Shown here piece after piece: positions 1 to 5,911 of a stretch of 11,019 nt of DNA; the first letter of the stretch is position 1; each line of letters begins with the position of its first letter. The notes below the pieces were generated by a model, which saw only the letters and a program-made list of their open reading frames with translations, was not told the DNA's origin and searched no databases. Position numbers and translations under genes: made by a program. This stretch comes from Bacillota bacterium (GTDB taxonomy: Bacteria; Bacillota; Clostridia; Lachnospirales; Bianqueaceae), in the NCBI GenBank assembly GCA_017474705.1, contig JAFVHC010000301.1, forward strand, positions 1-11,019, written 5' to 3'.

Positions 1-1
1 T

Positions 2-877
2 CTTGCGGAAGATAAGTTCAGCTACGATGATAAAAACGTCACGGCGACCTTCGAAGTCACCGACGGCGAACTGGAGATCACCCCGGTGGAGATCACCATC
101 ACCATCACCGGTAACAAGGACAGCCTGCCGTACAATGGTAAAGAACAGAAGGTCGAAGGCTACGAGGCAGCTTGTGATGATGATCTGTTCGATGAGAGCA
201 AAGTAAGCTACGATGGCGAAGCGGTAGCGAAGGGCACAGACGCGGGCACCTATCCGATGGGCCTTGCGGAAGATAAGTTCAGCTACGATGATGAAAACGT
301 AACGGCGACCTTCGAAGTCACCGACGGCGAACTGAAGATCACCGGCAAGGAGATCACCATCACCATAACCGGTAACAAGGACAGCCTGCTGTACAATGGT
401 GAAGAACAGAAGGTCGAAGGCTACGAAGCGACCTGTGACGACAAAGTGTTCGATGAGGGCAAAGTAAGCTACGATGGTGAAGCAGTAGCGAAGGGCACAG
501 ACGCGGGCACCTATCCGATGGGTCTTGCGGAAGATAAGTTCAGCTACGACGATGAAAACATCACGGCGACCTTCGAAGTCACCGACGGCGAACTGGAGAT
601 CACTCCTTTGGACGTCACTGTGACCATCACCGGCAACAAGGCGACCAAGACCTATACCGGCGAAGCACAGAGTGTTGAAGGCTATAAGGTAAAAGCCAGC
701 AGCGATCTGTACAAGGAGTCTGACGTCACGTTCAGCGAAGAAGCAGAGGCGAAGGCCGAGGGCACCAATGCCGGTACCTACAAGATGGGTCTTACCGCCG
801 GCATGTTCAACAACACCAACGATAACTTCAAGGTGACGTTCAAGGTAACCGATGGTCAACTGAAGATCAACCCGATG
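2..877 (+). repeat. In-frame tandem repeat array of MBG-like units (261-bp period)
   Basis: Units run 2-88 (partial, last 29 codons), 89-349, 350-610 and 611-877. The second and third are both 261 bp and differ at about 26 positions by my hand count (about 90 % identity). The differences cluster around the one-cysteine segment (AACDDDLFDES versus ATCDDKVFDEG) and at the unit boundary (TGK versus TPL). The fourth is 267 bp and clearly diverged but keeps the landmarks TITGNK, VEGY, GT(D/N)AGTY and VTDG. The partial first unit matches the same consensus, so the array probably continues to the left. Near-identical in-frame copies are prone to unequal recombination and to assembly collapse. Confidence 0.9.
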
Positions 878-1969
878 ACGATCACTCTGACTTCTGAAGG
901 TGCAGAGAAAGTCTATGACGGCGAACCGCTGACCAATGAGAATGTCACGATGGAAGGCGACATGCCTGCCGCGGACAAGGAGAAGTTCACCTTCAAGGCT
1001 ACCGGTTCCCAGACGTATGTTGGAGAAAGCCCGAACACCATCGAGTACTCCTTCGAGGCTGATTCCGAGATCAAGCCCACCTCCAGCGACAACGCGATCG
1101 TCATGCTGGAAGATGCGATCGTACTGGCGGCTGACGAAACCAGCACTGCAAGCAACTATAAGATCGTACTGAATGAAGGTACTCTGAAGGTCACCAAGCC
1201 TGAGGATGAGGACGTTGTCACCAAGACTCATGAAGACGGCGAATATGGTGTCGGAGATGAGATCACCTTCACGATCGAAGTAACGAACGTATATGATGAG
1301 AACAAGACCATCACGATCGAAGAGCTCGAAGGTGTCGAAGTCGAGCAGAGCACGTTCAAGGATGTAAAACCCGGCGAGACCGTCACGACGACTGCGACTT
1401 ATGTGGTCACGGATAAGGATGCCGAGGCCGGAACATTCAAGAACAAGGTCACGGTCAAGTTCTCCGGTGAAGATGACGAGTTCACGGGCGAGGACGAAGT
1501 CCCGGTCGAGAAGAAGGGCCATGCGGTCATCGAGAAGACTGTCACCAATGAGCCGAAGAATAAGAAAGGCTTTGTGGAAGGCGAGACCATCGAATACGAG
1601 ATCAAGATCACGAACGATGGCAACACTACGCTGACCAACATCACCATCACAGATGAGCTGACAGGTGATGAGTGGACAGTCGAAGAACTGGCTGTGGATA
1701 AGTCTGAAACCTTCACGGCGAAGTATAAAGTCACCGCGAAGGACGTCAAAGCCGGCTCCGTCACGAATATCGCGACGGCGGAAGGTGAAGGCGATCCTAC
1801 GATCGAACCGGGTGAAGTCGAGACCCCGACTTATGAAGAGTCTGAAGAACCTTCCCCGACTCCTTCGACCGGTGATCACACCAACATGTTCCTGTGGCTG
1901 GCCATCATGCTGGCAGCAGGTCTGGAGCTTGCAAGCCTGATCTACGTCAGAGTGCGCAAGAACAACTGA
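2..1969 (+). CDS. Repeat-rich, probably wall-anchored surface protein, C-terminal part (5' truncated by window edge)
   Basis: The frame is open from base 2, so the true start lies left of the window; the GTG at 86 is an internal Val codon inside a repeat. The 655 visible residues hold MBG-like beta-rich modules: a partial one (2-88), two nearly identical 87-residue units (89-349, 350-610), a diverged 89-residue unit (611-877) and a longer fourth one (878-1198) with the typical YDGEPLT and YVGE motifs. Two DUF11-like Ig-fold modules follow (about 1199-1522 and 1523-1798); the second carries ITNDGNTTLTNITITD. A Pro/Glu/Ser/Thr stretch leads to PSTGD (from 1862), a hydrophobic helix and the tail RVRKNN, which looks like a sortase signal, though Thr replaces the usual first Leu. 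Such proteins are exported and act as stalks, adhesins or matrix proteins; the ligand is unknown. The protein is very acidic. Wall anchoring is inferred. A terminator follows 14 nt after the stop. Confidence 0.9.
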   Translation, partial: LAEDKFSYDDKNVTATFEVTDGELEITPVEITITITGNKDSLPYNGKEQKVEGYEAACDDDLFDESKVSYDGEAVAKGTDAGTYPMGLAEDKFSYDDENVTATFEVTDGELKITGKEITITITGNKDSLLYNGEEQKVEGYEATCDDKVFDEGKVSYDGEAVAKGTDAGTYPMGLAEDKFSYDDENITATFEVTDGELEITPLDVTVTITGNKATKTYTGEAQSVEGYKVKASSDLYKESDVTFSEEAEAKAEGTNAGTYKMGLTAGMFNNTNDNFKVTFKVTDGQLKINPMTITLTSEGAEKVYDGEPLTNENVTMEGDMPAADKEKFTFKATGSQTYVGESPNTIEYSFEADSEIKPTSSDNAIVMLEDAIVLAADETSTASNYKIVLNEGTLKVTKPEDEDVVTKTHEDGEYGVGDEITFTIEVTNVYDENKTITIEELEGVEVEQSTFKDVKPGETVTTTATYVVTDKDAEAGTFKNKVTVKFSGEDDEFTGEDEVPVEKKGHAVIEKTVTNEPKNKKGFVEGETIEYEIKITNDGNTTLTNITITDELTGDEWTVEELAVDKSETFTAKYKVTAKDVKAGSVTNIATAEGEGDPTIEPGEVETPTYEESEEPSPTPSTGDHTNMFLWLAIMLAAGLELASLIYVRVRKNN

Positions 1970-1983
1970 TCCAATCATAAGAA

Positions 1984-2016
1984 AACACCGAGACTTTTCA
2001 GCCTCGGTGTTTTTTT
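1984..2016 (+). terminator. Intrinsic terminator of the surface-protein gene
   Basis: A perfect 9-bp stem AACACCGAG (1984-1992) / CTCGGTGTT (2003-2011) encloses a 10-nt loop and runs into an uninterrupted T tract ending at 2016. It lies 14 nt after the stop codon of the surface protein. It separates that gene from the operon promoter 36 nt further on, which supports two independent transcription units. Confidence 0.9.
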
Positions 2017-2051
2017 ATTACAAAAACACAAATAATTCCACAGATTCTACA

Positions 2052-2080
2052 TTGTTTTACCCCGCATAGCGTGCTACACT
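2052..2080 (+). promoter_or_regulatory. Predicted sigma-70/SigA-type promoter of the five-gene operon
   Basis: A -35 element TTGTTT (2052-2057) and a -10 element TACACT (2075-2080) are separated by exactly 17 nt. A TG dinucleotide at 2072-2073, one base upstream of the -10 hexamer, makes it an extended -10 promoter of the kind common in Gram-positive bacteria. The expected transcription start is near 2086-2088, giving a leader of about 40 nt that contains AGGAGG (2118-2123) five bases before the ATG at 2129. I see no convincing long operator palindrome and no riboswitch-sized leader. Prediction only. Confidence 0.65.
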
Positions 2081-2128
2081 ACAGAAAATGAACGTGATCT
2101 GCAACTTATATCATATGAGGAGGCACCT

Positions 2129-3487
2129 ATGGAAGACTTGATCAAAGGAATGTTCAATCGTTCTTCAGCGCCATCCAAGCTTCGCATCACCGACATACGC
2201 TTCACCGACGTGGTCGGAGCGCCAATGCACTGCACACTGATGAAGATCTATACCAACCAGGGTATCGTCGGCTTGGGCGAAGTGCGCGATGGAGGGGACC
2301 GGATCTATGCGGAAGTGCTCAAAAGCCGTCTGATCGGCGAAAATCCCTGCGACGTGGAACGGCTGTTCCGGCGCATCAAGCAGTTCGGCGGTCCTGCGCG
2401 TCAGGGCGGCGGGGTCTGCGGTATCGAAGTGGCGCTGTGGGACCTGGCCGGCAAGGCATACGGTGTACCGGTCTACCAGATGCTGGGCGGAAAGTATCGC
2501 GACCGGATCCGTTGCTATTGCGACACAGACGTGGACGGAAAGCACACTGGGACCGACATGGGCAAGGCACTGCAGGCGCGCATCGACAAAGGCTTCACTT
2601 TCTGCAAGATGGATGTGGGTATCGGTCTGCTGTACGACGAGCCCGGTGCGTTGAACGCGCCGCTGGGATATTTGGAAGAGCAGCGTGAGATCCGCCGGAA
2701 GTATCGTGAGGCCACAGATCCTTTAGAGAAACGATTCTGGAAGAACAGGGATTATGACCAGATGAACGTGCCGCACCCTTTCACCGGTCTGCATGTGACC
2801 GAAAAGGGACTGGATATCCTGGAAGAATATGTGCGTGACGTGCGTGCTGTGGTGGGATATGAAGTGCCCATCGCGATCGACCACTTCGGCCACATCTGCG
2901 TGGAAGATTGCATCCGTCTGTGCCGTCGCCTGGAAAAATACAACATCGCCTGGGCGGAGGACATGATCCCATGGCAGTATACGGACCAGTATAAACGTCT
3001 GTCGGACGCCACGACGATCCCGATCTGTACGGGCGAGGATATCTTCCTTGCCGAAGGGTTCGAGCCGCTTTTGGAAGCGCGGGCGGTATCGGTCATCCAT
3101 CCGGACATCTTGAGTTCCGGCGGTATTCTGGAGAATAAGAAGATCGGTGACCTGGCGCAGAAGCACGGCGTCGCGATGGCGGTCCACATGGCGGAATCAC
3201 CGGTCTCAGCCTACGCCTGCGTGCATTCCATCGCTGCCACAGAAAACTTCTACGTGCTGGAAAACCACTCGGTGGACGTGCCCTGGTGGAAGGATATGGT
3301 CATCGGCACACCGGCCGACCCGATCATCGACCGTGGCTTCATCACAGTGCCGGACAAGCCGGGTCTCGGCATCGACGACTATAATGACGAGGTCCTGAAA
3401 GAGCATCTGCATCCGGAATTCCCGGTGCTTTGGGAAGAGACCAGCCGCTTCGACCGCCTGATAACGAACGACAGACTTTGGAGTTGA
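2129..3487 (+). CDS. Enolase-superfamily (mandelate racemase/muconate lactonizing-like) acid-sugar dehydratase or racemase
   Basis: The 452 residues show the superfamily's N-terminal capping domain (about 17-135, with GLGEVRDGG near 48-56 and IEVALWDLAGKA at 99-110) and a barrel domain. The Mg2+ ligands are D251 (AIDHFGH), E277 (WAEDM) and E303 (TGED), spaced 26 and 26. D326 (HPDILSSGG) and H353 (AVHMAESP) are 27 apart, the spacing of the Asp-His dyad of mandelate racemase. K160-M-D162 stands where the KxK-type motif is expected. These enzymes abstract the proton alpha to a carboxylate and then epimerise or dehydrate a hydroxy acid. Residues about 164-228 form an unusually long charged insertion before the third barrel strand. 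The start is set by AGGAGG at 2118-2123. It is the first gene of the operon, 6 nt before the SDR gene. Family is secure; substrate is unknown (acid sugar by analogy). Confidence 0.9.
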   Translation: MEDLIKGMFNRSSAPSKLRITDIRFTDVVGAPMHCTLMKIYTNQGIVGLGEVRDGGDRIYAEVLKSRLIGENPCDVERLFRRIKQFGGPARQGGGVCGIEVALWDLAGKAYGVPVYQMLGGKYRDRIRCYCDTDVDGKHTGTDMGKALQARIDKGFTFCKMDVGIGLLYDEPGALNAPLGYLEEQREIRRKYREATDPLEKRFWKNRDYDQMNVPHPFTGLHVTEKGLDILEEYVRDVRAVVGYEVPIAIDHFGHICVEDCIRLCRRLEKYNIAWAEDMIPWQYTDQYKRLSDATTIPICTGEDIFLAEGFEPLLEARAVSVIHPDILSSGGILENKKIGDLAQKHGVAMAVHMAESPVSAYACVHSIAATENFYVLENHSVDVPWWKDMVIGTPADPIIDRGFITVPDKPGLGIDDYNDEVLKEHLHPEFPVLWEETSRFDRLITNDRLWS

Positions 3488-3493
3488 TAAAAA

Positions 3494-5017
3494 GTGAAGA
3501 CAGTGATCATGACCGATCTGCGGACCCGTGCAGCGCAGGAGGCAGCGGAATACCTGAAAATGCAGGGTTACGCGGTGCAGATCGTACCTGAAGACATCCC
3601 CCTGTGGGATGAAGCGGCGCTATCGGCATGGGCGGAGCCATTCCGAGATGCACTGATCGGCGTCATCCACCCGGCGCCTCCTGTGCAGACCTGCGGTATC
3701 CTGGAGATCACACCGGAAGCGTGGGACAGGGCCGCCTTGGAAGGACCGGTCGCCGCGCTCATCGTGACCAAGGTCTTCTGCGGTATCTTCCGGAAGAAGC
3801 GGCAAGGCGCGATGATCTATTTGAACAGTATCCATGCGGAGAAACCCGTGGGCAAGGGGTACCTGTATTCCCTCGGCTGCGGAGCGGTGGAAATGCTGGC
3901 TAAGGAGGCCTGTCAGGATTATGGAGCAGACCGGGTCGGTGTTTACTTCGTGGAGCGGGGGATCCTTCCGGAGGATCAGGGTCAGTCGGATGTGTCCGCC
4001 CTGTATTTCAATCCACAATACCGCTATCCGGATCAGAAAATGCCGGAAGAATCCTATTTGAATGGGCTGCTGGCCTTCCTTCTGACGCCTGCGGCTCTGC
4101 CTCTTTCGGGCAGCCCTTTGCAGGCCGACGCCGGAATGGTGGGGTTTTATTATTTCCATCGTGCGCAAGACGAGCCGCCGCGGGAGATCCCGACGACCGG
4201 AGGAAAGAACCGACGTGATCCACAGGAGATCGCGGACGCCCTGCGTCCGGAGGAACCGGAAGAGCGTGTGGCGTTGGTCACCGGCAGCGGCAAAGGCGTA
4301 GGCGCCGGTGTCGTTCGTGTGCTGGCGCGGCATGGGGTCCGCTGCTGTATCAATTGCCGCACCCATCCGGAAATGGCCGCTGAGTTGGAGCAGGAAGTGC
4401 TTGCAGCCGATGGAGAAGCTTTCGTGTACCAGGCGGACGTCACCGATCCGGCTCAGGTCCGGGCGATGGTGGAGACGGTCATCAAGAGGTATGGCCGGTT
4501 GGATATTCTGGTCAACAACGCTGCCTTACAGCCGAACCAGTTCCTCGATGAGTATACGGCCGAAGACTTCCGCTCTTTGTGGGAGACCAACATCGGCGGG
4601 TATGTCAATGCGGTACGCGCTGCGCTGCCGTATATCCGCAAAAGCCCGGCCGGACGCATCGTCGATATGAGCAGCATCCATGGCAAACGGCCGACAGTGT
4701 TCGATGTCGGTTATGCCATGACCAAAGGGGCGATCCGCATGTTCACGCGGGAACTGGCGCTGGAACTTTTGGTCGACCAGATCCCTGTCAACGCCATCGA
4801 TCTCGGTGCCTGTAAGATCGAGTTCAAAACAGAGGAGAGGAACGGTTCCTTCAGTATGTTGAAATATGCCGATACCCATAATCCGCAGATGCCGGAGTAT
4901 CAGCGGTATGTCCTGCCGGAAGAAGTGGGTCATCTGATCTGGTTCCTGCTGAGCCGGCCGGGCTCAGCCCTTACAGGCGATGGGATCCGGGTCGATCGGG
5001 GCAACACGTTGTATTAG
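3494..5017 (+). CDS. Tandem short-chain dehydrogenase: degenerate N-terminal SDR domain fused to an intact SDR oxidoreductase
   Basis: At 507 residues it is twice the usual SDR length. The C-terminal half (about 257-507) is a classical SDR: TGSGKGVG cofactor motif (263-270), D315, NNAA (341-344), N366, S393/S394, and Y407-x-x-x-K411. Arg289 after the second strand hints at NADP(H). The N-terminal half (about 1-225) aligns to it without gaps around the active site at an offset of 282 residues: SIH at 112-114 matches SIH at 394-396 and Tyr125 matches Tyr407. There, however, Lys becomes Cys129, NNA becomes HPA (59-61), and the glycine-rich loop is gone, so it is probably non-catalytic. A charged linker (about 226-256) joins them. 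The GTG start is 6 nt after the previous stop, with GGAG at 3480-3483, suggesting coupled translation; ATG 3509 is a less likely alternative. It probably oxidises or reduces a hydroxy-acid intermediate of this operon's pathway. Confidence 0.88.
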   Translation: MKTVIMTDLRTRAAQEAAEYLKMQGYAVQIVPEDIPLWDEAALSAWAEPFRDALIGVIHPAPPVQTCGILEITPEAWDRAALEGPVAALIVTKVFCGIFRKKRQGAMIYLNSIHAEKPVGKGYLYSLGCGAVEMLAKEACQDYGADRVGVYFVERGILPEDQGQSDVSALYFNPQYRYPDQKMPEESYLNGLLAFLLTPAALPLSGSPLQADAGMVGFYYFHRAQDEPPREIPTTGGKNRRDPQEIADALRPEEPEERVALVTGSGKGVGAGVVRVLARHGVRCCINCRTHPEMAAELEQEVLAADGEAFVYQADVTDPAQVRAMVETVIKRYGRLDILVNNAALQPNQFLDEYTAEDFRSLWETNIGGYVNAVRAALPYIRKSPAGRIVDMSSIHGKRPTVFDVGYAMTKGAIRMFTRELALELLVDQIPVNAIDLGACKIEFKTEERNGSFSMLKYADTHNPQMPEYQRYVLPEEVGHLIWFLLSRPGSALTGDGIRVDRGNTLY

Positions 5018-5029
5018 GGAGGTCATCAC

Positions 5030-5911
5030 ATGTATTTCAATAACAGAGAAGATATCATCCGGCTGACACCGGAGTGGAAAGGCGAGCGCCTGCCGGACGG
5101 CCGCCCGAAGGTCAGTGACGACGTGCTGCGCCGCATGCGCAATATCACGTTTGAAGAAGCCTGGGGCCCGCTGTGGAACGCGGGCTACCGCAATAATGTG
5201 GAGACCAACTTCCGCCTCACCAATCCAGGCCAGGTGCTGGTGGGCCGCGCTGTGACCGTCGTCATGGCGCCGTTCCGCCCGGATCTGGATGCGGCTTTGA
5301 AACGAATCGGTACAGAGGAGGAATGTTACACCGGCTTCTATAACCAGTGGGTCATCGACAACCTGATCGAAGATGACGTGGTCGTGGTCGACTTGTATGA
5401 TAAGATCTTCCAGGGTACCTATGTGGGCGGCAACCTGTCCACAGCCATCCACACCCGCACCAAACGCGGCGGTGCCGTGATCTGGGGCGGCATACGCGAC
5501 CTGGAGCAGATCGTGAAGATCGAAGGCCTGAGCATCTACTACCGCGGCAATGATCCGACCGGTATCGGCAACACCCTGATGACCGGCTACAATACGCCTT
5601 GCCGTATCGGCCAGGCTATCTGCCTGCCGGGCGACGTGGTCCTTGGCACGATCAGCGGTATCGTTTTCATTCCGGCGCATATGGCGGAAGCAGTCGTGGA
5701 GAATGCGGAGAAATCCCACATCCGCGACGTATTCGGCTTTGACCGCCTGCAGTCCGGCACCTACACCACGGCGCAGATCGACACCGCATGGACGCTTGCC
5801 ATGATGGAGGATTTCGTGCAATGGTTCCGCACAGATCCCCGCGCGGCGGAATTCCAGCACTTGAACTGGGATGAAGAAGTAGAAGAAGCAAGAAAAAGAG
5901 AAAAGGAATAA
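5030..5911 (+). CDS. RraA-family protein (HMG/CHA aldolase-like fold)
   Basis: The 293-residue product carries the RraA core: VVVVDLYD (117-124), GGNLSTAI (133-140), GGAVIWGGIRD (147-157) and PGDVVLGTISGIVFIP (200-215). In class II 4-hydroxy-4-methyl-2-oxoglutarate aldolases of this fold, the Arg-Asp pair of the GGxRD motif binds substrate and divalent metal; R156-D157 are both present, favouring an enzyme over the RNase E inhibitor RraA. The core is extended at both ends compared with the usual 160-230 residues, with a charged C-terminal tail rich in Glu, Arg and Lys. The normally acidic position in the PGD..xxD.xGV segment reads T207. It begins 12 nt after the SDR stop behind AGGGAGG (5016-5022). 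A retro-aldol or decarboxylase step that ends the pathway is inferred from operon company. Family confident, reaction not. Confidence 0.85.
   Translation: MYFNNREDIIRLTPEWKGERLPDGRPKVSDDVLRRMRNITFEEAWGPLWNAGYRNNVETNFRLTNPGQVLVGRAVTVVMAPFRPDLDAALKRIGTEEECYTGFYNQWVIDNLIEDDVVVVDLYDKIFQGTYVGGNLSTAIHTRTKRGGAVIWGGIRDLEQIVKIEGLSIYYRGNDPTGIGNTLMTGYNTPCRIGQAICLPGDVVLGTISGIVFIPAHMAEAVVENAEKSHIRDVFGFDRLQSGTYTTAQIDTAWTLAMMEDFVQWFRTDPRAAEFQHLNWDEEVEEARKREKE

Noticed and set aside
86..88. GTG at 86 as start of the surface protein
   Set aside because: The codon lies inside a repeat boundary, the same frame is open to base 2 with repeat-consensus residues, and no ribosome binding site precedes it.
2067..2076. 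Short inverted repeat TAGC-GT-GCTA overlapping the -10 element as a possible operator
   Set aside because: Only 4-bp arms and no extension; too likely by chance to claim as a regulator site.
2088..2141. A 17-codon leader frame (MNVICNLYHMRRHLWKT) starting at the predicted transcription start and overlapping the first operon ATG
   Set aside because: It has no ribosome binding site and no regulatory codon run (no tandem codons for one amino acid), and covers the real AGGAGG site; an accidental frame is the simpler reading.
3620..4366. Antisense frame of 248 codons on the minus strand opposite the double-SDR gene
   Set aside because: No recognisable motif, composition rich in Arg/His/Gln, and it lies wholly over the well-supported SDR frame.
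4964..5860. Antisense frame of 298 codons on the minus strand opposite the RraA-like gene
   Set aside because: It mirrors a gene with a clear family match, has no ribosome binding site or recognisable domain, and has a His/Ala/Asp/Val-rich composition typical of shadow frames in GC-rich DNA.
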